Part shown: positions 1 through 7,956 of the stretch, in pieces
Layout: each line of letters starts with the position of its first letter
Position numbering within the stretch: position 1 is the stretch's first letter
From: Arthrobacter sp. MYb23
GTDB taxonomy: Bacteria > Actinomycetota > Actinomycetes > Actinomycetales > Micrococcaceae
NCBI RefSeq assembly: GCF_002979775.1
Contig: NZ_PCPR01000021.1
Location: 1-64,000, forward strand
Direction of reading: 5' to 3'
Length of the DNA: 64,000 nt
Notes under the pieces: generated by a model
Seen by the model: the letters and a program-made list of their open reading frames with translations, nothing else
Told to the model about the DNA's origin: nothing
Databases searched by the model: none
Program-made: the position numbers and the translations under genes

Positions 1-77
1 GGGGCAAAGGGGGCCACGACGGCGGCAGCGGCCGCCAGCCCCGATGCATGGAGCAGTTTCCTACGGTCGAGTGCCAT
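1..77 (-). CDS. N-terminus of an exported protein with a Tat-like signal (partial)
   Basis: Only the first 25 codons lie in the window; the gene runs off the left edge. Reading leftward from ATG at 77, the protein begins MALDRRKLLHASGLAAAAAV and continues with a hydrophobic Ala/Val stretch. A twin arginine followed by K-L-L, then a long Ala-rich h-region, is what a twin-arginine export signal looks like, so the product is probably a folded secreted or lipid-anchored protein. Nothing downstream is visible, so no function can be given. It is divergent from the RpiR-type regulator that starts at 256, with a 178-bp shared upstream region. Confidence 0.7.
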   Translation of the reverse strand, partial: MALDRRKLLHASGLAAAAAVVAPFA

Positions 78-255
78 GAAAAAGCCTTTCAATGGGGGCG
101 AGCAAGCGTGACAACTTTTGTGATTTTCCTTACACCGACCGTATTCGTATGCCCGCACTGCGTCAATGACTTACCTTCAGGAGTGGACTTGTGTAACTTA
201 ATGACAAGGCATTGATGGTGCCCTGAATCGGCTGTGGGCCAATGGGAGGAACACT

Positions 256-1158
256 ATGGAAATGCCGGGAAGCGCGCAGTTGTCACGCACCGTCTTGTTG
301 CGCATACGCTCCGTCCTGCCAGCCCTGCGACCCTCGGAACGCGCCGTGGCTGACTTGGTCCTGTCTGATCCTTCGCGTGCTGCGTCCATGTCAATCGGCG
401 ACCTCGCTGAGGAATGCGGAACGTCCACCACCTCGGTGGTCCGGTTCTACAAGAAGGTGGGCTACGGCGGCTATGCTGCTCTCCGCCTGGACCTAGCCCG
501 CGAAACTGCGCGCGAGAGCGCGGCTCACGACGTGCCTGCGGAAGTTTATGAGGACATCAACACAGCGGATTCGCTGGAAGACATCGTGTCCAAGATTGCG
601 TTCAACGAGACCATGTCGATCGCCGATACCGCCCAAGTGCTGGATGTGGAACAGTTGGCCCGGGCAGTCAGTGCGGTGTCCGGTTCCCGGAAGACCGACA
701 TCTTCGGCGTGGGAGCGGGCGGCTTGGTGGGACAGGACATGCAGCAGAAATTGCACCGGATAGGCCTCACTTCTTTCAGCTGGTGTGACCCGCATGCCGC
801 CTCGGCTTCCGCCGCCCTCCAGGATGCCGACGGCGTTGCTGTCGCCATCTCGCACTCGGGGGCCACCCTGGACACCATCGATTTCCTGAAAACTGCGAAA
901 TCTGCCGGGGCCACCACGATCGCCATCACCAACCATGCTGATTCGCCATTGGGCAGGGCGGCCGGCATTGTGTTGAGTACGGCCGCCCGCGAGACTCCTT
1001 TCCGGCCGGGGGCCATGGGTAGCCGGATAGCGCAGATGATGATTGTGGACTGCCTCTTTGTGGGAGTCGCCCAGCATTCCCATGACGCCTCCATTGCCGC
1101 ACTCCAGAAGACGCACGCAGCTGTGCAGGATAGGAAACTGTGGCGGGCGAATCCGTAA
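256..1158 (+). CDS. MurR/RpiR family transcriptional regulator
   Basis: A 300-residue protein with the two-part RpiR architecture. An N-terminal winged-helix HTH lies at about residues 15-90, with the recognition segment near SIGDLAEECGTSTTSVVRFY. A SIS sugar-phosphate-binding domain covers about 130-265, with GVGAGGLVGQD and the serine-rich loop AISHSGATLDT. Members of this family repress or activate amino-sugar, sugar or peptidoglycan-recycling genes in response to a phosphosugar bound by the SIS domain. The start at 256 is supported by a GGAGG element 7-8 bases upstream. The only close target candidate is the divergent exported protein at the window edge. The inducer cannot be inferred. 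Confidence 0.9.
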   Translation: MEMPGSAQLSRTVLLRIRSVLPALRPSERAVADLVLSDPSRAASMSIGDLAEECGTSTTSVVRFYKKVGYGGYAALRLDLARETARESAAHDVPAEVYEDINTADSLEDIVSKIAFNETMSIADTAQVLDVEQLARAVSAVSGSRKTDIFGVGAGGLVGQDMQQKLHRIGLTSFSWCDPHAASASAALQDADGVAVAISHSGATLDTIDFLKTAKSAGATTIAITNHADSPLGRAAGIVLSTAARETPFRPGAMGSRIAQMMIVDCLFVGVAQHSHDASIAALQKTHAAVQDRKLWRANP

Positions 1159-1211
1159 ACCCGGCAAACCCTTGTGCCTGACGGGATAGCGCTCTCGGGT
1201 AGGGTCGGTCC

Positions 1212-1766
1212 ATGTTTACCCTCGTCGCTCCTCACGCCTCCTACCACCAGTCGTTTCTCGACTCCCACCGTGAGTGGGCCGGTGCCCACCAGGATGGTGC
1301 CGCCGTCTTCCTGGCGGACGATGTAACCAGCGCCGAGGCTTTTGCGGATTGGGTAGGCAAACTGTTGGACGCTGAAAATGCACCCGAGAAGAACGGTATT
1401 GTTCCGTGCACCTTCCGGTGGATAACGGAGGGCTCACGTTATGTGGGTGCCATCGCATTCCGTCATCATCTGACTCCGGCCCTCCTGAACTCCGGTGGGC
1501 ACATTGGTTACGGAGTCCGGCCCTCCCAGCGCGGGAGAGGGGCGGCTTCCTGGGCGTTGCGGGAACTCTGCAGTCAGGTGGCCGCTCAGGGGGAATTGGA
1601 TCGCGTTCTGCTGACGTGTGATGACAACAATGCTGCATCGGCTAAGACGATAGAGCGTTGTGGCGGGCTGCTCGAGGATGTGCGGACGGGCGATGATGGG
1701 ACCGCTTTCCGCCGTTACTGGATTGACGTCCGGGCGGTCGCCCTCCGGGCAGCCCACGCAGATTAG
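1212..1766 (+). CDS. GNAT family N-acetyltransferase
   Basis: This 184-residue protein has the acetyl-CoA-binding motif A of GNAT enzymes near residues 95-116 (GYGVRPSQRGRGAASWAL, the R/Q-x-x-G-x-G/A pattern) and a conserved Asn-rich strand/helix (CDDNNAASAKTIERCG) typical of RimJ/RimL and antibiotic-acetyltransferase-like members. It would transfer acetyl from acetyl-CoA to an amine; the acceptor is unknown. The gene stands alone between the RpiR regulator and an HTH/membrane protein operon. Its stop lies directly before an operator-like palindrome that belongs to the next gene. Confidence 0.85.
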   Translation: MFTLVAPHASYHQSFLDSHREWAGAHQDGAAVFLADDVTSAEAFADWVGKLLDAENAPEKNGIVPCTFRWITEGSRYVGAIAFRHHLTPALLNSGGHIGYGVRPSQRGRGAASWALRELCSQVAAQGELDRVLLTCDDNNAASAKTIERCGGLLEDVRTGDDGTAFRRYWIDVRAVALRAAHAD

Positions 1767-1769
1767 ATT

Positions 1770-1844
1770 TGTCACCCCAGGGTTGACACTTGGGTGCATC
1801 CCGGCGCACTATGGGATGCATGAGCAGTCAACCCCGGGGTGACA
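1770..1844. promoter_or_regulatory. Paired inverted operators over a leaderless-type promoter
   Basis: Two 19-bp near-palindromes face each other. Site A at 1770-1788 reads TGTCACCCCAGGGTTGACA. Site B at 1826-1844 reads AGTCAACCCCGGGGTGACA, which matches the reverse complement of A at 17 of 19 positions. Centres are 56 bp apart. Site A contains a perfect -35 hexamer TTGACA (1783-1788); 18 bp on lies CACTAT (1807-1812) as a possible -10, which would place transcription start at about the ATG at 1820. Site B then falls just inside the coding region. The HTH protein encoded downstream is the obvious candidate binder. Seen: the repeats and hexamers. Inferred: promoter, leaderless start and autoregulation. 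Confidence 0.65.
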
Positions 1845-2272
1845 ACCCCGTCGTCGCCGATCCACAGTGGCAGCAGGTCCTTACACACCGGGCTGCGGAT
1901 GATGGCTCGCGGGATGCCGCAGCCGCTAGATTTACCGAACGCGGCATCACCCCGGAGCAGGTCAGCGCCGTCATTGCCGATTGCGGGGACGCCCTCTATT
2001 CAGCTGCAGCGGGGGGCAAATCGGGCTGGGCAGAGCCGTTCGGTGGCCCCCTCGCCGTCGCACTCCTCGCAGCCGAAGTCAGCATTTTCGCAGCGCATTT
2101 GAACTCAAGGGCGTCCGGAGTCAGATCAGCCGCCGTCGCCGGGCTCCTGGACGAATACAGCGCGGTGACCGTAGCCAGCGAGCTCGGTGTGGCGCGCCAG
2201 AAGGTCTACGAAATCGCCAGAGCGGGTCTTCGCCCGCCATACATCGAGCAGGTCCCGTGGAGGGCGTCATGA
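1820..2272 (+). CDS. Small HTH DNA-binding protein (uncharacterised family)
   Basis: From ATG 1820 the product is 150 residues. The C-terminal third holds a helix-turn-helix-like segment (SAVTVASELGVARQKVYEIA, about residues 112-131). The N-terminal two thirds is Ala-rich and probably helical, with no domain I recognise. Alternative starts are ATG 1811 and TTG 1790, both in frame. 1820 is preferred because a promoter-like TTGACA-18-CACTAT would initiate there, and no Shine-Dalgarno precedes any of the three. It overlaps the following membrane-protein gene by 4 bases, so the two are probably translationally coupled. The paired palindromes around its start suggest it controls itself. Confidence 0.7.
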   Translation: MSSQPRGDNPVVADPQWQQVLTHRAADDGSRDAAAARFTERGITPEQVSAVIADCGDALYSAAAGGKSGWAEPFGGPLAVALLAAEVSIFAAHLNSRASGVRSAAVAGLLDEYSAVTVASELGVARQKVYEIARAGLRPPYIEQVPWRAS

Positions 2273-2946
2273 ATCCCATCGAAGAAAAGGTCCAGTTACC
2301 GGACCCGGAAACCCAGTTCCTTGTCCACCCCGTAGACCTCCCCGGAGCCCGCAAGGAATTCCTGACGGGCTGGTGGCTTGGCATTGTTGCCACCCCGCAG
2401 GTCTACACGGCACTTCTGGCATTCCTTTGGGCGGTCAGCAACAACTACGTCACGCCCATCCTGGTCCCGCTGGTCCTGGTGGTGATTGCGGGGTGGATCA
2501 GTTCCAAGCTGACCCGTGGCGCTTGGGACTACATTCCCCGGAAGCGCCATGACAAGGACCGGCGGATGACGTTGATGACCATCGCTGCCTCGCTCATCAC
2601 TTCGCTTGCACTCTTCGTAGGTCTGCTGACCTTCATGGTGTGGGCCGCATCCCAGGACTTCGTACCGGGCTTCAGTGCTTATCCGCTGGGAATGGGCGCG
2701 GCTATCGTCGTGATCATGGCCGTAGAGCTGGTGGTCAAACTGGTGCGGTACAGGTCAGTTGACGTGGCTTCCGATGCCATCAGCCTGGTTGTTGTGGCCG
2801 GTGCTGTTGGGCTCGGGTTCGGAATACTCCCCGCCGGCCGCGCACTCGCGCCCGTTGACCTGTTGCCCGGCGCCGCGATACTTCTGGGGGTCTGGTTGAG
2901 CTGGCTGCTCTTCCGGCAGGTGGAGGCCCGCCGCAACCACGGCTAG
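2269..2946 (+). CDS. Multi-pass membrane protein of unknown function
   Basis: A 225-residue protein with about six hydrophobic segments (roughly residues 35-55, 60-78, 105-130, 138-157, 170-190 and 198-217). A cytoplasmic-looking basic loop (PRKRHDKDRR, about residues 92-101) sits between segments two and three. I recognise no catalytic motif or transporter signature. The ATG at 2269 overlaps the stop of the HTH gene as ATGA, so it is expressed with that regulator and is presumably its main target. A regulator plus small membrane-protein operon can serve transport, envelope stress or toxin-like roles; nothing here decides between them. Confidence 0.75.
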   Translation: MNPIEEKVQLPDPETQFLVHPVDLPGARKEFLTGWWLGIVATPQVYTALLAFLWAVSNNYVTPILVPLVLVVIAGWISSKLTRGAWDYIPRKRHDKDRRMTLMTIAASLITSLALFVGLLTFMVWAASQDFVPGFSAYPLGMGAAIVVIMAVELVVKLVRYRSVDVASDAISLVVVAGAVGLGFGILPAGRALAPVDLLPGAAILLGVWLSWLLFRQVEARRNHG

Positions 2947-3058
2947 CCCTCAGTTTGTCCGTTCATGTTCCCGTCACCAAGCACTGTTAGGCTGCCGCGC
3001 ACTACCGCAGACGGCGGACGCCCGCAGGCCGCGCACACTCACAGACCAGGAGCACCGC

Positions 3059-4003
3059 ATGACGGAGGCAAGCCCATCGAGCCCAACAGGGACCTCACTG
3101 GACGATTGGTGGGTCAGGGACAACCTGCGTGAAACCATCGACCATTTGGTGGAGTTGGGCTACACCATCAGCGGAGGGCAAGGGGAAGACCCGGACCTGA
3201 TCGATCCCGGCGGATCCGCGGTGGAAACGTGGAACGAGGATTATCCCTACGAGCGGCGGATGACCCGCGATGAGTACGAGATTGAGAAGTATCGGCTGCA
3301 GATCGAGCTGTTGAAGTTCCAATACTGGGGCCAGGACCTCGGGCTCAAGCACGTGATTGTTTTTGAGGGACGCGACGCCGCTGGCAAAGGTGGCACCATC
3401 AAACGCTTCACCGAGCACCTGGATCCACGTTCTGCCCGAACGGTGGCACTCGCCAAACCCTCGGATCGCGAGCAGGGCCAGTGGTACTTCCAGCGCTACA
3501 TCCAGCACCTTCCCACCGCAGGTGAGATCGTCATGTTCGACCGCTCCTGGTACAACCGCGCCAACGTTGAACGCGTGATGGGGTTCTGCACTGACGACGA
3601 GTACGACACCTTCATGGGCCAGGCCCCGGTGTTCGAAAAGATGCTGGTGGACGCAGGCATCCACGTCACCAAGTTCTGGTTCTCCGTGACCCGTCAGGAG
3701 CAGCGAACCCGCTTCGCCATCCGCCAGATCGACCCCGTCCGTCGCTGGAAACTCTCGCCCATGGACCTGGCATCGCTGGATCGATGGGACGAGTACACGG
3801 ACGCGAAGGAGCGGACATTCCTGTACACGGACTCCGATCACGCGCCGTGGATCACCATCAAGTCCAACGACAAGAAGCGCGCCCGCATCAATGCCATGCG
3901 CCACTTCCTCAACCAGTTCGACTATGCGGACAAGGACACCGAAGTTGTCTACGACGCCGATCCGCTCATCCTCCGCCGCGGCCGCGACGCCGTAGGCGAC
4001 TAA
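3059..4003 (+). CDS. ppk2: Polyphosphate kinase 2 (PPK2 family)
   Basis: A 314-residue PPK2-type enzyme, which transfers phosphate between polyphosphate and nucleotides, usually making GTP/ATP from NDP plus polyphosphate. Walker A is at about residues 102-113 (FEGRDAAGKGGT) and the Walker-B-like DRSWYNR at 161-167. A lid segment rich in Arg/Glu (TRQEQRTRFAIRQIDP) follows. Length fits single-domain PPK2. The N-terminal 70 residues are acidic and variable, as is common in actinobacteria. The gene is monocistronic and ends before a strong hairpin at 4022-4066. The class within PPK2 (NDP or NMP acceptor) cannot be told by eye. Confidence 0.92.
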   Translation: MTEASPSSPTGTSLDDWWVRDNLRETIDHLVELGYTISGGQGEDPDLIDPGGSAVETWNEDYPYERRMTRDEYEIEKYRLQIELLKFQYWGQDLGLKHVIVFEGRDAAGKGGTIKRFTEHLDPRSARTVALAKPSDREQGQWYFQRYIQHLPTAGEIVMFDRSWYNRANVERVMGFCTDDEYDTFMGQAPVFEKMLVDAGIHVTKFWFSVTRQEQRTRFAIRQIDPVRRWKLSPMDLASLDRWDEYTDAKERTFLYTDSDHAPWITIKSNDKKRARINAMRHFLNQFDYADKDTEVVYDADPLILRRGRDAVGD

Positions 4004-4021
4004 CCCTCAGCGATTTACGCC

Positions 4022-4066
4022 AAAGCTCGACGTCGGCACTCACCGTGGGTGCCGACGTCGAGCTTT
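4022..4066. repeat. Short hairpin repeat, family A copy 1
   Basis: A perfect 18-bp inverted repeat (4022-4039 with 4049-4066; left arm AAAGCTCGACGTCGGCAC) around a 9-base loop. It is followed by TCTTTTCTG, so it may terminate ppk2. Copies with the same core are at 5390-5422 and 11393-11431. Confidence 0.85.
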
Positions 4067-4122
4067 CCGGGTCTTTTCTGAAAGTTGGTGACATTTTCCT
4101 GGCTGCCGGACATTAACTGGTT

Positions 4123-4650
4123 ATGAGGGTGCAAACGGAGCAGGGGGAACGCGTGGAGTCGGTCAGGCAAAAGCAATTCCTGGCAGCCCACGCGGCGTGC
4201 CACGACAAGGTGTACCGCTACTTCCGGCGGCGAACGGAGGGTGTGTCCACGGCCGAGGACCTCACCGCGGAAGTGTTCCGGATCGCGTGGGAAAAGTGCC
4301 GGCAGGGCCAGGAACTGCCTGTGCTGATGGTGTTCGGCATCGCCCGGAATGTTCTCCGGAACCACTACCGTTCAACCATCCGTTCCCGGAACCTTACGCA
4401 GCAGTTGGAGCGGCAGCGGACAGCTGACTTGGGAACCAACGACGGCGTGGTGACGGAAGCGCTGGGCCGGCTCAAGCCTGAGGAGCGCGAGATCCTCCTC
4501 CTGACCTACTGGGACGGATTCACCTCGGCTGAGGTCTCGGACCTGCTCAACGTCACGGCCTCGGCCGTCAGGATGCGCCTGCACAGAGCAAGGAAGCAAC
4601 TCAGCGAGCTCCTTCGGCCGGAACAAACCACAGAGGATGTGCAGCGATGA
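4123..4650 (+). CDS. ECF-type RNA polymerase sigma factor
   Basis: A 175-residue sigma-70 family protein of extracytoplasmic-function type. Region 2 is at about residues 25-85 (VYRYFRRRTEG, AEDLTAEVFRIAWEK), and region 4 with its HTH is at about 110-165 (LKPEEREILLLTYWDGFTS, then EVSDLLNVTASAVRMRLHRA). There is no extra C-terminal domain. It overlaps by 4 bases (ATGA) a gene for a single-pass membrane protein that is the likely partner or anti-sigma factor. The two-gene unit is bracketed by family A hairpins at 4022 and 5390, which would insulate it. Target promoters are not identifiable here. Confidence 0.93.
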   Translation: MRVQTEQGERVESVRQKQFLAAHAACHDKVYRYFRRRTEGVSTAEDLTAEVFRIAWEKCRQGQELPVLMVFGIARNVLRNHYRSTIRSRNLTQQLERQRTADLGTNDGVVTEALGRLKPEEREILLLTYWDGFTSAEVSDLLNVTASAVRMRLHRARKQLSELLRPEQTTEDVQR

Positions 4651-5375
4651 AGAGGAAAGAAACGCCCGGCATGGATCGCCTGATCGCGGCAGACCCGGCC
4701 CTGAAGGTGACCGAAGGTGAGCTGGCACGTAGCCGGCAGAAGAGCCTGGCAGTCATGGACACTGACGCCGAGCACATCACCGTAGGTGGGTCAGTCACGG
4801 ATTTTCATCAACAGCCTGCGCGTCGCCGTGTGCGGTTGACGGCAGGAATCGGGTTGCTGGCCGCGGCAGCTGCAGCAGTAGTTGCCGGGGTAGTGGTGAC
4901 GTCCTCCATGATCACTCCACCGGCGGACCAAGCGGCGCCCGCTGTCACACAGCCAGATGCCGCGCCCCAAACTGGCTCCCCGGGCGGACTGCCTCCCGTA
5001 CTAACAGGCTCCCCGACGCCCACGGTGGAAGCCGACATCGTCACGGGCCGCGCAGGTAAGTTGGCCGTTTCCACAGCCGAGATCGACCGTCTCATCTCTG
5101 ATGGCATTCACGCGCGACCGGATGTTCTCCGGGTCCTGAAACTTGAAGCGGACAAGGACGGCTGCATCGGCAACGGCTTCCTGTTTCCCACTGGCACCAA
5201 AGTCTCGGACACCGGCCTGGTGATGCCTGACGGAACAGTCTTCAGCATGGGAGATGTCATCTCGTTTGGGGGTCTCGACGTTGATTCGAGAGAAGTCGGA
5301 CAATGCGCAGAGGGCCGCCGGCTCATCTACATGGAAGAGGTGCGGGCTTACTCCGGGGAGCCATTTCCGGAGTGA
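4647..5375 (+). CDS. Single-pass membrane protein paired with the ECF sigma factor
   Basis: The 242-residue product has a cytoplasmic N-terminus of about 60 residues ending in basic QPARRRVR, one membrane segment at about 64-88, a Pro/Thr/Ala-rich linker, and an extracellular domain (about 130-242) with conserved-looking Cys and Gly positions (DGCIGNGF, VGQCAEG). This layout matches the membrane proteins that accompany ECF sigma genes in actinobacteria (the CU044_5270-like group). The usual zinc-binding HxxxCxxC anti-sigma motif is absent. It probably holds the sigma factor at the membrane or modulates it; that role is inferred from the 4-base overlap and topology only. Confidence 0.75.
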   Translation: MKRKETPGMDRLIAADPALKVTEGELARSRQKSLAVMDTDAEHITVGGSVTDFHQQPARRRVRLTAGIGLLAAAAAAVVAGVVVTSSMITPPADQAAPAVTQPDAAPQTGSPGGLPPVLTGSPTPTVEADIVTGRAGKLAVSTAEIDRLISDGIHARPDVLRVLKLEADKDGCIGNGFLFPTGTKVSDTGLVMPDGTVFSMGDVISFGGLDVDSREVGQCAEGRRLIYMEEVRAYSGEPFPE

Positions 5376-5389
5376 ATAACGCCAAAGCG

Positions 5390-5422
5390 CGACGTCGGCA
5401 CTCACCGTAAGTGCCGACGTCG
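5390..5422. repeat. Short hairpin repeat, family A copy 2
   Basis: Thirteen-bp perfect arms (5390-5402 with 5410-5422; CGACGTCGGCACT) and a 7-base loop, with weaker pairing outward. It lies between two convergent genes and could terminate both. The core matches copy 1 at 4022-4066. Confidence 0.8.
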
Positions 5423-5428
5423 TGCCTT

Positions 5429-7723
5429 CTATTCCGTGACTTCGTCCTCCACCACCGGGTCCTTCAGCAGCAGTGCCGTGCCTTGGAAGGCGGGCAGTTC
5501 GAGGAAGAAGCTGCACAGGTCATCAACTTGGGCCACTTCTTCTTCACCGGAGAACAAATCATGGACGGTAGCGCCCGGCACAAGGTGCGGGGACTGGATG
5601 CTGCCGGCGATGTCCTGGTCCGAGAAGTTCAAGACCGTGACTTGCAGCGCTCCATCTGCGAGCTGATTGACCAGCACCAGCAGCCCACGGTTGGAGACGT
5701 CGGGCACATCCAGCAGCGTGCTGGTGGCGATCCCCGATTCTTCCCGCACTGTGAGAATTTGCTGGAGGCGCCGGGCATAGGAATTCGGGTCCTTCAGCTG
5801 ATCGGGCAGCGGACCGTAGAGACTCCTGGCGCGGGGCATGCCGGCCAAGGAGGTTTTGGCATCGGGGCTGGTCCCCATGAGATCGTGGGCACCACGGTTG
5901 ATCCAGCGGGTGTCACCCTGCGAGGTGAGCTCGCTGACCGTCTCGCGGTCAATGGCGGTGATGCCCGTGAGGTCCCAGCCGGAAAGCGCGAAGACCCCTG
6001 GCTGCAGCGCGTTGTACATGGACAACAGCACGTGGGCGTCCAGCACCTGTGCTTCCTGCTCCTTGGTGATGGCATCCGGATCCTTGATGCCCAGGGCGGC
6101 CATGATGAAGCTGACCGTGGTGCAGGCGATCCCGTTGGTGGTGAAGACCGCGTTGTAGGGCCCGTTCTCACCCGTGAGCCGCTCCCGCATGGTGTTCTGG
6201 ACCTTCTCGGCCACCTCTGCGCCGGTGAGCTCCTCGCCGGCAAGCTCAAAGACATCGTCCCTGTGCCCCGCCGCGAAGTGGAGCAGTTCATAGGTCAGCT
6301 CATCGTGGTTCTGGAGGGCATGAACCAACGATGCCTGGTCCACACCGATCTCCTTGGAAAGCCGCAGAGTGAGGCGCAGGAACTCGGTATCTCCGATGAC
6401 CAGGGCGTAGTGATAAGCGGGCCTGGTGATGAAGTCGTAGGACAGGTCCGGGCCGGCCTCTGACTGGGTCTTGATGTCATCGATGGTGAGGTTGAGTTCC
6501 TGGAAGGAGAAGCCGCCCACCTTGCGGATCATGGAACCAATCAGTTGGTTGGCAGCCTCGGACAACGGGTGGCCCTCGGACCAGCCCGGTTCTTCCTCGG
6601 CGCTCTTCTCCACGCCCAGGAATCCGTTGGCGTCGAGCCGGAGCGCTCCGGTTCCAAGGTCCAGCAATGAGTGCAGGGCGTCGCCAACCACCAGGCGCAT
6701 GCCGGCGAAGGTGGGGTCCAGCCAGTTGATGGAAGGCTGACCGGCCTTGAAGTAGTGGAGGTACACCCAACGGCGTTTCTTGCCCGTGGTGTCGATGATG
6801 GGCTTGGTGGCGCTCCAGTTGGTTTCCTTGACGCCGGGCTCGTAGAAGATGACCCGCTGCAGGCGCCCGATGATGTAACCGGCCTTTTGCAGCTCTTCCT
6901 CAGCCGCCGGGCTGATGTTCACCGAGTCCTGGCCCTCGGGGACGTCCGGCAGCAAGTGCCAGTCCTCCTCCGGGATGTCCACCATGTGATAGATGCCCGG
7001 GTAGTCCCGGAAGTTCATTTCGGCGAGACGGAAGTCCGCTCCCTTGCCGGTGTGCCCCGGGACGATGTCGTCAATGACGGTGCCGCCGTGTTCATTGGCC
7101 ACCTCGCACATTTGGCGGAACTCTTCCTCGGTACCGAAGGCAGGATCGATCGCCATGCTGATCCGGTCAAAGTGCCCGTCCACGCTGGGCGTCTGCGACC
7201 ATCCGCGGATGCCGCCAGCCAGTTTGACCGGACCGGTGTGCAGCCCGCGGATACCGATTTGGCTGAACGCGTCCCAGAGAGCGGGATCGCCGAGCGCTGA
7301 AAGGAAGGACTGGCCGTCCTTGGTGATGAAGGACAGTGGGTAAGCCGTGAACCAGACGGGTGCACGCTCAACCGCTGCACGCGGGTTGGGCCTGGCATAC
7401 GAGTTCTGCCACATGCTGGCCTGCCCGGACAGTTGCCGGGCCATGGTGTTGGCGTCACCCAGCATGGACTGGTTCCGGAGCCAGTCCACATAGGTGGAGT
7501 TCAGGCCATCGAACTCCAAAGAGGGCCGGGCGGCAAAGAACTGCCGACGCCGGGCGATCGGCCGCAGTGCCTTGGGCCGGGCCGGATAGAACTGTTCATC
7601 AAACGTGATTTCCGCCGGTTCGCTTGCGGTTTCATCGGGCGTTTCCTGTGGCGTCTCCTCCGCGAGATCTTCCGGAGTTTCGCTGATTTCTGACACGCTC
7701 TCGTTGACTGCAGGCTCCCGCAC
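5429..7723 (-). CDS. GH13 alpha-amylase superfamily enzyme, TreS-like maltose glucosyltransferase
   Basis: A 764-residue enzyme with the four GH13 signature regions: DDIVPGH (about 218-224), LRLDANGF with nucleophile D364, FQEL with acid/base E409, and QNHDEL with D474. All three catalytic carboxylates are present. Size and flanking sequence resemble divergent trehalose synthase/maltose alpha-D-glucosyltransferases, which isomerise maltose and trehalose; another alpha-glucan activity is possible. The first 45 residues are low-complexity (Glu/Pro/Thr/Ser), with no signal peptide, so the enzyme is cytosolic. Start is GTG 7723 with AAAGGAG 8 bases upstream. No treZ/treY/glgE neighbour is present. 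Confidence 0.8.
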   Translation of the reverse strand: MREPAVNESVSEISETPEDLAEETPQETPDETASEPAEITFDEQFYPARPKALRPIARRRQFFAARPSLEFDGLNSTYVDWLRNQSMLGDANTMARQLSGQASMWQNSYARPNPRAAVERAPVWFTAYPLSFITKDGQSFLSALGDPALWDAFSQIGIRGLHTGPVKLAGGIRGWSQTPSVDGHFDRISMAIDPAFGTEEEFRQMCEVANEHGGTVIDDIVPGHTGKGADFRLAEMNFRDYPGIYHMVDIPEEDWHLLPDVPEGQDSVNISPAAEEELQKAGYIIGRLQRVIFYEPGVKETNWSATKPIIDTTGKKRRWVYLHYFKAGQPSINWLDPTFAGMRLVVGDALHSLLDLGTGALRLDANGFLGVEKSAEEEPGWSEGHPLSEAANQLIGSMIRKVGGFSFQELNLTIDDIKTQSEAGPDLSYDFITRPAYHYALVIGDTEFLRLTLRLSKEIGVDQASLVHALQNHDELTYELLHFAAGHRDDVFELAGEELTGAEVAEKVQNTMRERLTGENGPYNAVFTTNGIACTTVSFIMAALGIKDPDAITKEQEAQVLDAHVLLSMYNALQPGVFALSGWDLTGITAIDRETVSELTSQGDTRWINRGAHDLMGTSPDAKTSLAGMPRARSLYGPLPDQLKDPNSYARRLQQILTVREESGIATSTLLDVPDVSNRGLLVLVNQLADGALQVTVLNFSDQDIAGSIQSPHLVPGATVHDLFSGEEEVAQVDDLCSFFLELPAFQGTALLLKDPVVEDEVTE

Positions 7724-7956
7724 AGTTTTCTCCTTTACGTGGTCGCCGCGTCAACGCCGACCTTCCGAGGGGGTCGTTCAAGAGGTCACGTAACCGGGCT
7801 TACCCGGACTATTCATGCTAGTCGGGGGAGCCTGCCGTTTGTCTAACCCGGAACAAGTAAGTCTCGTTATTATGTGCTGGGTTGACGTTGGGGGCCCGGG
7901 GCCTACCGGTAGGTACAGAACACTCATTACGGTGACTGGTGAAGATCGGAAGACAC

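Noticed and set aside
4022..5422. Family A hairpins as ends of a mobile element carrying the sigma factor operon
   Set aside because: There is no transposase, target duplication or composition shift, and the third copy at 11.4 kb shows the hairpins occur independently.
7902..7913. CCTACCGGTAGG palindrome as an operator of the epimerase gene
   Set aside because: A single 12-bp palindrome is weak in DNA of this composition, and no regulator gene is adjacent.
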